A stretch of DNA of 64,000 nucleotides. Source: Lactobacillus sp. HBUAS51381. Its GTDB lineage: Bacteria > Bacillota > Bacilli > Lactobacillales > Lactobacillaceae. Positions 21,465 through 31,319 of this stretch are shown here, piece by piece. Below the pieces are notes generated by a model. That model did no database searches and was not told the origin of the DNA. It was given only the letters and a program-made list of their open reading frames with translations. The stretch spans positions 62,001-126,000 of the forward strand of contig NZ_JAAVSC010000003.1 of the NCBI RefSeq assembly GCF_012641095.1, given 5' to 3'. A program made the translations under genes and the position numbers. Numbering within the stretch: position 1 is the first letter of the stretch; each line of letters begins with the position of its first letter.

Positions 21465-22542
21465 TGTTCTTCAAGTCTTCGAGCTTAGCGGCCTGATCGG
21501 ACAGAATTAAGGCATCGATAATGTCGTCGAGTTCTCCGTTCATCACCCGGTCCAACTTGTTTAACGTCAAACCAATGCGGTGATCGGTCACCCGGTTTTG
21601 CGGGTAGTTGTAGGTCCGAATCCGTTCGGAACGATCCCCCGTCCCCACGGCCGACTTCCGTTCCGCGTTGTAGGCACTTTCTTCTTGTTGCTTGTAGTAG
21701 TCGTAGACCCGCGCCCGCAGAATCTGCATGGCCTTGGCCCGGTTTTGTTGTTGTGACCGTTCGTCTTGCATGGCCACGACGATCCCCGTCGGCAAGTGGG
21801 TCATCCGCACGGCAGAAGACGTCTTGTTAATGTGTTGTCCACCGGCACCGGAGGAACGGTACACATCGGTCCGAATATCCTTGGGATCGATATCGATGTC
21901 CACATCCTCTTCTTCCGGCATCACGCCCACCGTGGCGGTACTGGTGTGAACCCGCCCAGCCGATTCGGTTACGGGCACCCGTTGAACCCGGTGCGCACCG
22001 TTTTCGTACTTCAGCTTGGAGTACACCTTGTCGCCGGTAATCATCATGACGATTTCCTTAAAGCCCCCAACTTCGGTGGCATTCTCATCGACAATTTCCG
22101 TCTTCCAGCCTTGGCGTTCGGCATACTTGGAGTACATGCTAAAAAGATCGGCCGCAAATAAGCTGGCTTCATCCCCACCGGCAGCCCCGTGGATTTCCAT
22201 GATGATGTTCTTGTCATCGTTGGGATCCTTCGGCAACAGTAAGACCTTGATGTCTTCTTCCAGCTTTGCCTTCTGCTCGTTTAAGTCCTTGAGCTCGTCT
22301 TTGACCATGGCCTCCATGTCATCGTCGAGCTTTTCGCGTAGCATTTCATCGTCATCCTTAATTTGTTGGGTGACTTTTTGATACTGGTGATACTTGTCGA
22401 CCGTTTCACGCAGCTCCCCTTCTTCCTTGGAGAGTGCCATGAAGCGTTGCGTATCCGCAATGACTTCCGGGTCACTGATTAATTCATTCAGCTCATCGTA
22501 GCGATCGGCTACGGCTTGGAGCTTGTCAAACATTTCATCCAT
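21457..22542 (-). CDS. prfA: Peptide chain release factor 1
   Basis: RF1 recognises UAA and UAG and triggers peptide release. The 361-residue protein has the codon-reading tripeptide PVT at 190-192 and the catalytic GGQ at 234-236 in [14 protein letters not shown] precedes the ATG. It is followed directly by prmC and preceded by a terminator that separates it from tdk. Confidence 0.98.
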   Translation of the reverse strand: MDEMFDKLQAVADRYDELNELISDPEVIADTQRFMALSKEEGELRETVDKYHQYQKVTQQIKDDDEMLREKLDDDMEAMVKDELKDLNEQKAKLEEDIKVLLLPKDPNDDKNIIMEIHGAAGGDEASLFAADLFSMYSKYAERQGWKTEIVDENATEVGGFKEIVMMITGDKVYSKLKYENGAHRVQRVPVTESAGRVHTSTATVGVMPEEEDVDIDIDPKDIRTDVYRSSGAGGQHINKTSSAVRMTHLPTGIVVAMQDERSQQQNRAKAMQILRARVYDYYKQQEESAYNAERKSAVGTGDRSERIRTYNYPQNRVTDHRIGLTLNKLDRVMNGELDDIIDALILSDQAAKLEDLKNNG

Positions 22543-22614
22543 TCGATTAACCTCGTTTCATTTCTTTTAACTTAAATTCTCTTGATCGTAACCGCCACTA
22601 GAGTAGCGCGGCAC

Positions 22615-22650
22615 AAAAAGTCGTATGGCGTCTAGGCCGCCAAATACGAC
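22615..22650 (-). terminator. Terminator after tdk
   Basis: A stem of about 11 bp (GTCGTAT..GGCG with CGCC..ATACGAC) is followed by five T on the minus strand. Confidence 0.85.
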
Positions 22651-22732
22651 AGTCACTCTCGCTAAGCCAGCTTACCATATCTGGCCGCGAGTACCAGTTC
22701 TTTTTGATTATCTCGTGATGGCACCAGCACTA

Positions 22733-23317
22733 CTATTGGCCAATCTGATCCAAAGGCGGATTGAAGTAGTGTCGGCGGCAGACCGGGTAATAGGCCTCAT
22801 TGCCGCCAATCTGAACCTGCTCGCCTTCATACACGGGCTTACCGTCGTGGAACCGCAGATTCATAATGGCCTTCTTGGTACAGAACCAGCAGATGGTCTT
22901 CATTTCCTCGATTTTATCCGCGTACAGTAATAAATACTTCGATCCTTCAAACAATTCGTTTTTAAAATCGTTTTTCAAGCCAAACGTCATCACGGGGATC
23001 TTTAACTCATCCACCACTTTGGCCAGTTGAAGCACGTGTTCCTTCTTCAAGAACTGGGCTTCATCAATCAAAACGCAGTTGGCGTGCGCATCAATCCGCT
23101 TGATTTCGTCGTACAGATTGGTCTTCTCAAAGATCGGATGGGCTTGCCGCTTTAACCCAATGCGACTGGCGATATAGCCAACCTCATCGCGCGTATCTAA
23201 CCCACTCGTCATGATAATGACCCGCTTGTGTTGTTCCTCATAGTTATGGGCGACCTTCAAGATTTCAATGGTCTTCCCACTATTCATTGCACCGTACCGA
23301 AAAAATAGCTGCGCCAC
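22733..23317 (-). CDS. tdk: Thymidine kinase
   Basis: This type II thymidine kinase phosphorylates thymidine in pyrimidine salvage. From the chosen GTG at 23317 (AAGGTGGG six nt upstream) it has 194 residues. The P-loop GAMNSGKT is at residues 9-16, the Walker B-like LIDEAQF follows, and the zinc-binding cysteines CWFC and VCRRH are present. The open frame continues upstream without start signals. Confidence 0.96.
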   Translation of the reverse strand: MAQLFFRYGAMNSGKTIEILKVAHNYEEQHKRVIIMTSGLDTRDEVGYIASRIGLKRQAHPIFEKTNLYDEIKRIDAHANCVLIDEAQFLKKEHVLQLAKVVDELKIPVMTFGLKNDFKNELFEGSKYLLLYADKIEEMKTICWFCTKKAIMNLRFHDGKPVYEGEQVQIGGNEAYYPVCRRHYFNPPLDQIGQ

Positions 23318-23447
23318 GTTATTCCCACCTTTTTGACAGTTTCCATCTATTATAGCTGATTCCCTACGAAAATTCGACCGTGACGCGACCAAAGTTCTTG
23401 GGATTTTGTCAAAGTTGGGCGTAGTTCTCCCCTAAACGTTGAAAAAA

Positions 23448-23456
23448 TGCTAAAAT
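23448..23456 (+). promoter_or_regulatory. Extended -10 promoter of murT-gatD
   Basis: TGCTAAAAT lies 65 nt before the murT ATG. No clear -35 hexamer is seen at the right distance. Confidence 0.55.
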
Positions 23457-23520
23457 TAGGGCTTGAATAATTAAGGAACTGACACTAAAAAATTTGTCGC
23501 GATTAAGGAGCGAAATAGCC

Positions 23521-24870
23521 ATGTCATTAAGAAGCGGCTTTGCCACCTTCGCGGGGAAATCCTCTTACTGGTTTCTCCACACATTTCTCCACGGGGGGAG
23601 TTCTCTGCCCGGGAAGATTACCCTGAAGCTGGACCCCAACATTTTACGGACGCTGGGTGCCAAGTACGATGTCATCGTCATTACCGGGACTAACGGTAAG
23701 ACGCTGACCACCGCACTCACGGTCTCCGTCCTTCACCAAAAGTACCCCACCATTCTCACCAACCCTACCGGTTCTAACATGGAACAAGGGATTGTCACCA
23801 CATTTTTAAACGCTAAGAATCCCAAGACCGGTCGTCCCTTGGCCGTCCTGGAAGTCGATGAGGCCAACGTCATCAAGGTGACCCAGTACATCGAACCCAA
23901 AGTCTTCGTATTCACCAACATCTTCCGCGATCAAATGGACCGCTACGGCGAAATCTACACGACTTACCAAAAGATTCTCGACGGGGTGGCCCTGGCGCCC
24001 AACGCCACGATCATCGCCAATGGGGATTCACCGATCTTCCACTCCAAGGAACTGCCGAATCCCATCGAATACTACGGCTTTGACGACCAGCCCGATCAGG
24101 ACCTGAAGGCCAAACCCAATACGGATGGCGTCCTGTGCCCCGTCTGCGAACACATTTTACATTACCATTCGTTGACCTACAGCAACCAGGGCAAGTATTT
24201 CTGCCCAAACTGTGGCTTCGAACGGCCAGAATTGACCTACCGTTTGACGCAGTTGGGCGAACAGACGCCGACCTCCTCTGAATTCGAAGTCGACGGCCAT
24301 GCCTTTAAGATTGGCGTCGGCGGGACCTACAACATCTACAACGCGCTCGCTGCTTACGCCGTGGGTCGCTTCATGGGGGTGGCTCCGGCCCAGATCGCGC
24401 GTGCCTTTACCGGTAATCAACAGGTCTTCGGCCGGCAAGAGGTCATCGACGTGGATGGCAAGCAGGTCACGATCATCTTGGTCAAGAACCCTGTCGGACT
24501 GGACCAAGTGCTCCACATGATTGGCACCGACAAGCAGAAATTCTCACTGGTTGGCTTATTGAACGCCAACTATGCCGATGGCATCGACACCAGTTGGATC
24601 TGGGATGGTGACTTCGAGCAACTCGCAAAGCGCAACATTCCGACCGTTATTACCGGTGGCGAACGCTACAAGGACATCACGTTTAGACTGAAGGTCGCGG
24701 GAATTCCGGATGATCGCCACATTGTCGAACCTGATTTGGAAAAAGTCGTGGCGGAGATTAAGAAGGTGCCCACGGAACGCGTTTACGTTCTGGCCACCTA
24801 CACCGCCATGCTACAAATGCGAAAGATTTTAGCCGATAAGGGCTACATCAAGGAGGGGTTGGGCGTATGA
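23521..24870 (+). CDS. murT: Lipid II isoglutaminyl synthase, MurT subunit
   Basis: MurT is the Mur-ligase-like subunit that activates the alpha-carboxyl of D-Glu in lipid II for amidation. From the ATG at 23521 (AAGGAG upstream) it has 449 residues. The ATP-binding TGTNGKT is at 55-61, and a four-cysteine zinc ribbon (CPVC...CPNC) sits in the central domain as in characterised MurT. Its last codons overlap the start of gatD by 4 nt, so the two subunits are translationally coupled. Confidence 0.97.
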   Translation: MSLRSGFATFAGKSSYWFLHTFLHGGSSLPGKITLKLDPNILRTLGAKYDVIVITGTNGKTLTTALTVSVLHQKYPTILTNPTGSNMEQGIVTTFLNAKNPKTGRPLAVLEVDEANVIKVTQYIEPKVFVFTNIFRDQMDRYGEIYTTYQKILDGVALAPNATIIANGDSPIFHSKELPNPIEYYGFDDQPDQDLKAKPNTDGVLCPVCEHILHYHSLTYSNQGKYFCPNCGFERPELTYRLTQLGEQTPTSSEFEVDGHAFKIGVGGTYNIYNALAAYAVGRFMGVAPAQIARAFTGNQQVFGRQEVIDVDGKQVTIILVKNPVGLDQVLHMIGTDKQKFSLVGLLNANYADGIDTSWIWDGDFEQLAKRNIPTVITGGERYKDITFRLKVAGIPDDRHIVEPDLEKVVAEIKKVPTERVYVLATYTAMLQMRKILADKGYIKEGLGV

Positions 24871-25571
24871 CCTACGAATTAAACGTGGCACATCTCTACG
24901 GTAACCTCATGAATACGTATGGGGATGTCGGTAACATTTTGGCATTAAACTACTATGCCAAGCAAATGGATGTGCATTTAAACGTCAAGATTGTCAGCCT
25001 GGAAGAAGACTTTCGGGCGGCCGATTATGACCTCGCCTTCTTCGGCGGTGGCCAAGACTTTGAACAGACCATTGTCTCTCAGGATATTCAAACCAAGAAG
25101 GCTGAGCTGACCAAGTTCATCGAATCTGGCGGTCCCCTGTTGGCTATCTGCGGGGGCTTCCAGCTGCTCGGTCACTACTACATCGGGGCCGATGGCGAGA
25201 AACTGCCCGGCATTGGCGCGTTGGACCACTATACGTTGGCCCAGGATCACAACCGGTTTATCGGCGACATCGTGATCAAGAATCAGGAAACCGGCGAAAC
25301 TTACCACGGCTTCGAAAACCATCAAGGGTTGACCTATCTGGGCAAGAACGAACGACCACTGGGCAACGTGGTCAGTGGTAAGGGCAATAATGGCGAAGAT
25401 GGAACGGAAGGCGCGATTTACAAGAACGTCTACTGCTCCTACTTCCACGGCCCCATCCTGACCCGTAACGGCGAGATTGCCAAACACTTACTGGTTGCCG
25501 CTCTCCAACGTAAGTTCCCTCACGACGATTTCAGTCAGCAGGAAGCCTTACCGATTCCGGCAACGTTCTAG
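24867..25571 (+). CDS. gatD: Lipid II isoglutaminyl synthase, GatD glutaminase subunit
   Basis: This class I glutamine amidotransferase of the CobB/CobQ type supplies ammonia to MurT. The nucleophile is Cys95 in AICGGFQLLG and the catalytic histidine His194 in SYFHGPIL, matching the known GatD spacing. Amidated D-iGln is needed for efficient transpeptidation in many Gram-positives. A strong terminator follows. Confidence 0.97.
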   Translation: MTYELNVAHLYGNLMNTYGDVGNILALNYYAKQMDVHLNVKIVSLEEDFRAADYDLAFFGGGQDFEQTIVSQDIQTKKAELTKFIESGGPLLAICGGFQLLGHYYIGADGEKLPGIGALDHYTLAQDHNRFIGDIVIKNQETGETYHGFENHQGLTYLGKNERPLGNVVSGKGNNGEDGTEGAIYKNVYCSYFHGPILTRNGEIAKHLLVAALQRKFPHDDFSQQEALPIPATF

Positions 25572-25605
25572 CTAAGATTTAAAAACTTCAACATTCAGTT
25601 AAAAT

Positions 25606-25654
25606 CAAAACTGCGATTAACCAGCACTATCCGTTGGTTAACCGCAGTTTTTTC
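25606..25654 (+). terminator. Terminator after gatD (bidirectional)
   Basis: A long stem (AAACTGCGATTAACCA pairs imperfectly with TGGTTAACCGCAGTTT) is followed by TTTTTT; the left arm also begins with A-rich sequence, so it can serve the convergent gene too. Confidence 0.85.
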
Positions 25655-25700
25655 GTTGCGCTTTTAGTTTTTGACCATGCAGTACTCTGTGTCTACACCC

Positions 25701-26711
25701 TTACTTTTCAGCTAGATACGTACCAATCACGGCATTGCGCTGGTCGAGATACGGCAGGTTTGGTGCAACCGGATGGACCCGATTCGACAGAAACACCATG
25801 GCCTGTTTGGCCGTTTGATCAATCACCAAGTAAGTGCCCGTGAAGCCGGAGTGCCAGATAAGCCGATGGCTGGTGGGCCACTGCGAGGCAGTTAACGCCC
25901 AGCCCAAGGACCGATTAGCCTGACCGTTCGGCGTCCAATCGGCCGTTAGACGGTGCACCCAGGTTGGCGGCAGGATTCCGGCCACCTTTTCGGGATACAG
26001 ATAAGCCTGACAGAACGTGGCCAAGTCGCGAGCCGTGCTAAAGAGCCCCGCTGACCCACAGCGGCGTTGCAGGACAAATCCCTTGGGATCGTGAACTTCG
26101 CCGCGAATCAAGCCGCGCTCACGCGTTATGGCCGTGGGCACACAGGCTTGCGGGTCCTGAGGCGTAAACGTACTGTGCACCATTCCTAGTGGCGTCAGCA
26201 CTCGGTGTTGCACGGCGTTCTGGATGGGTTCTCCCAAGATCCGTTCGACAATCCACCCCATAAAAATATAATTAACATCGGCGTAAACCATCTTGCGATT
26301 AAAGGTTGGCCCCACGTGAAGTTTGAGTAAGGCCGCCGTTAAATCCGGTGCCGCTAGCTGATTACGATTGGGAATATAGCCCACAATTCCCGATGTATGC
26401 GTGAGTAAATGGCGAATGGTTACGCGTCGGTCTTGCCAGGCGGGAAGCCAATCATGCAAGGAATCGGTCAGCCGTAGCCGCCCTTGCGCCAGAAGTTGTA
26501 GCGTGACGCTCAAAGTCCCAACTACCTTAGTCAGTGAAGCGACATCATACACCATCCCCGGCCGTAAAGTCTCGCTATGGGGGACCAGGGCCGCTCGCCC
26601 TAATTCACCGGTCTCCACGCGATCTTGATCGATAAACGCATAACTTACCCCGGGAACGATACCCTCGTTGATTAACCGCTGTAATGCCGCCTTTGTCTGT
26701 GGATACGTCAC
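25701..26711 (-). CDS. Serine hydrolase, class C beta-lactamase/PBP-like
   Basis: This serine-acyl enzyme of the beta-lactamase family has the active-site motif SLTK (in VASLTKVVG), the second motif YADVN (where family members usually have YSN or YxN) and HSGFTG as the third (KTG-like) box. It is probably a D-alanyl carboxypeptidase or esterase; the substrate is unknown. No secretion signal is seen from the chosen start, so it may be cytosolic. The GTG at 26711 is used because GAGG lies 8 nt upstream, giving 336 residues; the open frame extends upstream with non-homologous residues. Confidence 0.82.
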   Translation of the reverse strand: MTYPQTKAALQRLINEGIVPGVSYAFIDQDRVETGELGRAALVPHSETLRPGMVYDVASLTKVVGTLSVTLQLLAQGRLRLTDSLHDWLPAWQDRRVTIRHLLTHTSGIVGYIPNRNQLAAPDLTAALLKLHVGPTFNRKMVYADVNYIFMGWIVERILGEPIQNAVQHRVLTPLGMVHSTFTPQDPQACVPTAITRERGLIRGEVHDPKGFVLQRRCGSAGLFSTARDLATFCQAYLYPEKVAGILPPTWVHRLTADWTPNGQANRSLGWALTASQWPTSHRLIWHSGFTGTYLVIDQTAKQAMVFLSNRVHPVAPNLPYLDQRNAVIGTYLAEK

Positions 26712-26798
26712 TTCTATCGCCTCATCTTTCTCTCCATTCCATTCTACCCCGGAACCTTGGTGGCTGACTACTGGATTGACAAAGTTTCGCCAGATATA

Positions 26799-26832
26799 GA
26801 AAAGGCCCCGAACAAGTCGCGTCCAGGGCCCT
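26799..26832 (-). terminator. Possible terminator after the ABC exporter pair
   Basis: GGCCC and GGGCC pair across about 20 nt, followed by a short TTTTC on the minus strand. The stem is short, so the call is tentative. Confidence 0.5.
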
Positions 26833-26860
26833 GTGTTACCGTATCGTTTTGAGCAAGCCA

Positions 26861-28702
26861 TTAGGCAAGATTGTTGCCCGCAAACTGGCTGTTGTACAGG
26901 TCGGCGTAGAAGCCATCGGCCGCCAACAGGCTGTCGTGGTTCCCCGTTTCAACGATGTGGCCGTGGTTCATGACCACAATATTTTCCGCGTTTTGAATCG
27001 TGGATAATCGGTGCGCCACCACGAAGCTCGTCCGCCCCGCCAATAAGCGTTCCATGGCCTGTTGAATGAGCATTTCCGTCCGTGTATCCACGGAACTTGT
27101 GGCTTCATCCAAGATTAAAACATCCGGATCGGCCACGAAGGCCCGGGCAATCGTCAACAGTTGGCGTTGGCCTTGTGAGATGTTCGAAGCCGCTTCGTTC
27201 AAGACGGTATCATAGCCATCCGGTAGTTGCCGGATGAAGGTATCCGCATGAGCCGCCTTGGCCGCCGCATAGACCTCTTCATTGGTCGCGTTCTCCCGAC
27301 CATACCGAATATTATCGAAGATCGACCCGGTGAAGAGCCACGTATCCTGCAGCACCATCGCAAAGTGTTTCCGCAGTTCTGATCGGGACACCTTGGTTGT
27401 CGGTTCGCCACGGTACTTAATCTGACCGGCCTCCACGTCATAGAAGCGTTCCAACAGGTTAATGATGGTCGTCTTCCCGGCACCAGTTGGGCCGACAATC
27501 GCGACCATTTCACCCGGTTTCACCTTCAGATTGAAGTCTGCAATCAGTGGATTCTCAGGCGTGTACTGGAAGGCCACGTTATCAAATTCAATCACGTTGC
27601 CCGCATCAGCCGTCTGCGCAGGTAATGCTGCGTCGGCGGATTCGTCCATGTCCTTTTCGTCCAAGACCGCGAAGACCCGTTCGGCAGACGCAATTGTCGC
27701 CTGGATGGTGTTGGTCAAGTTGGCCATCTGCGTAATTGGTTGTGAGAACTGGTTAGTATATTGCAGAAAGGCTTGCACGTTCCCCAAGCTAACTTGGCCA
27801 TTAGCGACTTGAATCCCACCAATGACGGCAACGGCCAAGTAATCTAAGTTCTTCACGAAGTTCATCAATGGGAAGATCAGGCTGGAGACAAACTGCGCCT
27901 TCCAAGCCGATTGGTAATACTTCTTGTTGTGTTGCTCGAACTGTTCTTGGGTCGCCTGTTCGCGGTTAAACGTCTTGACCACGGTATGGCCAGCATACGT
28001 TTCTTCAACCGTATCGTTAAGGAGCCCCAAGTTCTTCTGTTGACTCGCGAAGAATCGCTGTGACTTTGGCGCCACAATCATGACGACGACCAAACTCAGT
28101 GGCACGGAAAGTAAGGCCACTAAGGTCAACCAGCCACTAATCGTCAGCATCATGTAGAGCACCCCGAAGAACGTCAGCACACTGGTCACCATCTGTGACA
28201 GCGTCTGTTGCAACGTCCCACCGATGTTATCCATATCGTTAGCCATCCGCGACATCAGATCCCCGTTGCTATGGGTATCGTAATAGCTGATCGGCAGATG
28301 TTGCATCTTTTGCTTAAGATCTCGCCGCAGTTGGTAAACGACCTTCTGGGCAATCCAGTTCATGATGACCTGTTGGATCACGTTGAAGACGGCCGCAGCG
28401 GCATACATGATCCCCACGACCAATAGGATTTGACCAATCTTACCGAAGTCGACGGGTAGACTGTGAATCGGGAGCCCGGCCTTTAATTCCGCCTGTCCCT
28501 TCAGCACACCCTTAAACAATTCAGTTGTTGCTTTCCCCAAAATTTTAGGGGTTTTAATTTGTAAAATAACCGCAATTGCAGCAAAAATAAGCACAATCAC
28601 AATGCCTGGAATCCAACGGCCCATGTAACGGAAGAGCCGAATCGTCGTGCCCCAGAAACTTTGTGGCCGCTGTTTGGTTACGGATCCGCGTCCATTACGC
28701 AT
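26861..28702 (-). CDS. Heterodimeric ABC exporter, catalytic-site subunit (LmrD/BmrD-like)
   Basis: This half-transporter fuses six membrane helices to an ATPase domain, 613 residues from the ATG at 28702 (GGGGG nine nt upstream, 8-nt overlap with the partner gene). Walker A is GPTGAGKTT, Walker B has the catalytic glutamate (LILDEATSSVD) and the H-loop is intact (VAHRLST). Its signature motif is the unusual SQGQ instead of SGGQ. With the partner it forms an LmrCD/BmrCD-type exporter; typical substrates are drugs, lipids or peptides, unknown here. Confidence 0.93.
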   Translation of the reverse strand: MRNGRGSVTKQRPQSFWGTTIRLFRYMGRWIPGIVIVLIFAAIAVILQIKTPKILGKATTELFKGVLKGQAELKAGLPIHSLPVDFGKIGQILLVVGIMYAAAAVFNVIQQVIMNWIAQKVVYQLRRDLKQKMQHLPISYYDTHSNGDLMSRMANDMDNIGGTLQQTLSQMVTSVLTFFGVLYMMLTISGWLTLVALLSVPLSLVVVMIVAPKSQRFFASQQKNLGLLNDTVEETYAGHTVVKTFNREQATQEQFEQHNKKYYQSAWKAQFVSSLIFPLMNFVKNLDYLAVAVIGGIQVANGQVSLGNVQAFLQYTNQFSQPITQMANLTNTIQATIASAERVFAVLDEKDMDESADAALPAQTADAGNVIEFDNVAFQYTPENPLIADFNLKVKPGEMVAIVGPTGAGKTTIINLLERFYDVEAGQIKYRGEPTTKVSRSELRKHFAMVLQDTWLFTGSIFDNIRYGRENATNEEVYAAAKAAHADTFIRQLPDGYDTVLNEAASNISQGQRQLLTIARAFVADPDVLILDEATSSVDTRTEMLIQQAMERLLAGRTSFVVAHRLSTIQNAENIVVMNHGHIVETGNHDSLLAADGFYADLYNSQFAGNNLA

Positions 28703-30428
28703 CGACGACATCCCCCTTTCGGAGTTGTGAGTCCAGAATTTCTTGATAAGTCTTGTTGGTTGCCTTGAGTTCTTCGTGGGTCCCTTGACCGACGATTTTC
28801 CCACCATCAATAACCAAGATGAGATCGGCATCAGCCACGGTTGAGACCCGTTGCGCAACGATGACCGTCACGCCGTTTTGAACCTGTTCATCCTTTCGCA
28901 GCTCTTGCCGCAATAAGGAGTCGGTCTTGAAGTCCAAAGCGGAGAAGGAATCGTCAAAGATGTAGACACTCGCGCGCTTCAGAATCGTCCGGGCGATGAC
29001 TAACCGTTGTCGTTGACCACCGGAGAAGTTATCCCCATCTTGTTCAACTGTTGCGTCCAAGCCGCCCTCTTCTTTGACGAAGTCGCTGGCTTGTGCCACA
29101 TCTAAGGCGTGCCAAATCTGACTGTCCGTCGCGTCCGGCATCCCGTAGACCATGTTGCTCTTGATGGTGCCGGAGAATAGAACCGCCTTTTGTTGGGTGA
29201 TTGAAATAGCGTGGTGCAAATCGTGTTGGCTCACCGCCGTTAAGGGCGTGCCATTCAGGCGAATCTGACCACTCTCGGGATCAAATAACCGTGGGATCAG
29301 GTTAACCAGCGTGGATTTCCCGGACCCGGTTCCCCCAATGATCGCCACCGTCTGGCCGGCCGTCGCGCTAAAGTTCACGTCCGCCAAAGCCAACTCCTCG
29401 GCCCCGGTGTAACGGAAGTCCACGTGATCAAATGCCAGACTAGCCGCATCATCCGTCAAATCAACGGGTTGATCGGCATCGTTAATCTTAGACTTCAAGT
29501 CCATGACCTCGTTGATCCGCGCCGCCGAAGCTTGTGCCCGGGGAACGAAGACAAAGATCATGGAAACCATCATAAAGCTAATCAGAATCTGGGTGGCATA
29601 TGTCATGAACGCCACCAAATTCCCGACAGCCATCGATTGGCTCGCAATCAATTGACCACCATACCACACAATCCCGATATTGGTTCCACTGATAATTAAC
29701 GTAATGACAGGGAACATCAGGGATACAATCATGAAGACCTTAATCCCAGTCCGCGTATAGTCTTGGTTGGCACCTTCAAAGCGATCCTGTTCAAACTGAT
29801 CTTGATTGAATGCTCGGATGACCCGAACCCCGGTCAAACCTTCACGGAAAGTCAGGTTAATCCGGTCGATCTTTTTTTGCAGACTCTTAAATAGGGGCAC
29901 CGCAAAATACATGATGGCCCCGGTAAAGATGGCCAAGACGGGCAATGCCACCAAAAAGACCAGCGTCAACTTGGGACTCTTCACATAGGCCAAGACGCCG
30001 GCACCAATTAACATGATGGGCGCCATCAACATCATCCGCAACATCTGTACCATGACGTTTTGAATCTGCACCACATCGTTGGTCGTCCGGGTAATCAGTG
30101 ACGCGTTCCCCACCGTTTCAAACTCTTCGGTTGAGGAAAACGTGACCTTCTTGAAGATTGACGACCGAATCCGTTGGCCCATCTTTTGCGATTGGGTGGC
30201 CGCGTAGTACACGTTACCTGCAGAACCCAACACCCCAATAAAACTCAGCAGGAGCATTTTCCCACCGGTTTGCCAGATGTAGCCAATGTCGTTTTGCGCA
30301 ATCCCTTTATCAATAATATCGGAAGTTAGCGTTGGCAACGAAAGATCACAAATAACTTGAATGATCATAAAGCCCACAGCAAGGACTACTGCCCACCAGT
30401 CCAAGTGTTTTCGGGCAAGTCGCATCAT
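28695..30428 (-). CDS. Heterodimeric ABC exporter, degenerate-site subunit (LmrC/BmrC-like)
   Basis: This is a 577-residue half-transporter with six N-terminal membrane helices and an ATPase domain: Walker A GGTGSGKST at 365-373 and an intact FSGGQ signature at 469-473. Walker B ends in FDDS, so the catalytic glutamate is Asp493. The H-loop histidine is Gln (VAQRVST). These are the hallmarks of the non-hydrolysing site of heterodimeric exporters. It is the first gene of the pair and has a good promoter at 30491-30518. Confidence 0.93.
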   Translation of the reverse strand: MMRLARKHLDWWAVVLAVGFMIIQVICDLSLPTLTSDIIDKGIAQNDIGYIWQTGGKMLLLSFIGVLGSAGNVYYAATQSQKMGQRIRSSIFKKVTFSSTEEFETVGNASLITRTTNDVVQIQNVMVQMLRMMLMAPIMLIGAGVLAYVKSPKLTLVFLVALPVLAIFTGAIMYFAVPLFKSLQKKIDRINLTFREGLTGVRVIRAFNQDQFEQDRFEGANQDYTRTGIKVFMIVSLMFPVITLIISGTNIGIVWYGGQLIASQSMAVGNLVAFMTYATQILISFMMVSMIFVFVPRAQASAARINEVMDLKSKINDADQPVDLTDDAASLAFDHVDFRYTGAEELALADVNFSATAGQTVAIIGGTGSGKSTLVNLIPRLFDPESGQIRLNGTPLTAVSQHDLHHAISITQQKAVLFSGTIKSNMVYGMPDATDSQIWHALDVAQASDFVKEEGGLDATVEQDGDNFSGGQRQRLVIARTILKRASVYIFDDSFSALDFKTDSLLRQELRKDEQVQNGVTVIVAQRVSTVADADLILVIDGGKIVGQGTHEELKATNKTYQEILDSQLRKGDVVDA

Positions 30429-30490
30429 TGAATTTTGGCCTTCTTTCTTCTTTTTTCTCTCTGGAAACTGTGTAAACTACATATGCGACA

Positions 30491-30518
30491 ATTATACTCG
30501 CCTGAAATTCGTTTGCAA
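30491..30518 (-). promoter_or_regulatory. Sigma-A promoter of the ABC exporter operon
   Basis: TTGCAA, a 16-bp spacer and a consensus TATAAT stand on the minus strand, about 63 nt upstream of the first ATG. Confidence 0.7.
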
Positions 30519-30563
30519 TAACGGATTATCTCTTCGCGAACTACTGGTAAACGCAAAAATATT

Positions 30564-30572
30564 TGTTACAAT
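30564..30572 (+). promoter_or_regulatory. Extended -10 element of the 109-residue gene
   Basis: TGTTACAAT lies 28 nt before the GTG at 30600. The -35 is not recognisable. Confidence 0.55.
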
Positions 30573-30599
30573 ATAGACACCGAAGGGAGCAAGACAACT

Positions 30600-30929
30600 G
30601 TGGCGAGCAACTCTGATTCAATTTATAATGTTCTATCCTATATTCACCGACACCAAGACAAAGTTAAATTCATTCCCCAGCCGAACAGTAACGTCGTGAC
30701 CGTTGGGGTGCCCGACACGGTACCAGTAGCCAACGCCGATATTTACTTTCCGGAAAACAATTTACTGGTTAACCGCATGGGCGATGATTTCTTAGCCAAA
30801 AACGGCGACCTGTTGGAAGACTTCTTCGCACGCACTAAGAGTTCCAAGCTCGATTACCAACAAGTTTGGATTACCACCGGTTACGTCACGAGTGAACACA
30901 CCTACCTCGTAGAAATGTCATTTGAATAG
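30600..30929 (+). CDS. Hypothetical protein, 109 residues
   Basis: I do not recognise this family. The GTG start at 30600 has GGGAG about 10 nt upstream and an extended -10 promoter further up, and the gene ends at a clean terminator, so it is a stand-alone unit. The product is soluble and acidic with mixed alpha/beta character; there is no signal peptide or membrane segment. Its promoter is divergent from that of the ABC exporter with about 50 bp between the -10 boxes, so shared regulation is possible. Confidence 0.7.
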   Translation: MASNSDSIYNVLSYIHRHQDKVKFIPQPNSNVVTVGVPDTVPVANADIYFPENNLLVNRMGDDFLAKNGDLLEDFFARTKSSKLDYQQVWITTGYVTSEHTYLVEMSFE

Positions 30930-30937
30930 CGAACCGT

Positions 30938-30972
30938 CAAAAAAAGCTCCGGCTAGGCCGAAGCTTTTTTAT
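30938..30972 (+). terminator. Bidirectional terminator
   Basis: AAAAAAGCT-CGGC and GCCG-AGCTTTTTT form a stem with A- and T-runs on either side. It serves the plus-strand gene before it and probably the minus-strand gene after it. Confidence 0.8.
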
Positions 30973-31011
30973 TTATCACATTTATCGTCAACCAGCGTTG
31001 TCGCCTTCACA

Positions 31012-31218
31012 TTAACTAAACAAGGCATGTGAGGCCCACAGTCCGCCGCCAACGACCAGCACCGCCACGATGAAGAACCGGAACAGTGCCGCGAAAGCGA
31101 CGAGAACGATGGCCCCGATAATGACCGTTCCCACGATTCCTAACAGCCAGCCTGCCAAGCCGAACATTAGGCGTAACAGTGGAAACAGTAACAATAACAG
31201 AAGTAATAAAAAGATCAC
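31012..31218 (-). CDS. Small membrane protein, 68 residues
   Basis: The product is almost entirely hydrophobic, with a poly-Leu start and two or three membrane helices. GGAG stands 8 nt before the GTG at 31218, which decides this frame over two overlapping alternatives that are hydrophilic and lack SD sequences. No domain is recognised. It is followed by the bidirectional terminator at 30938-30972. Confidence 0.6.
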   Translation of the reverse strand: MIFLLLLLLLLFPLLRLMFGLAGWLLGIVGTVIIGAIVLVAFAALFRFFIVAVLVVGGGLWASHALFS

Positions 31219-31319
31219 GGTGATCGCTCCAATCCGTCACGGGTTTCCCCCTGACTAGAAGCCTATTTTACACGATAATCCGCGGCATTTCACGAATTAT
31301 TGCCCAGTTTAATTAAAAA

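Noticed and set aside
31016-31258. Alternative frames over the 68-residue membrane protein gene
   Set aside because: They are hydrophilic, lack SD sequences and overlap the frame with a good SD.
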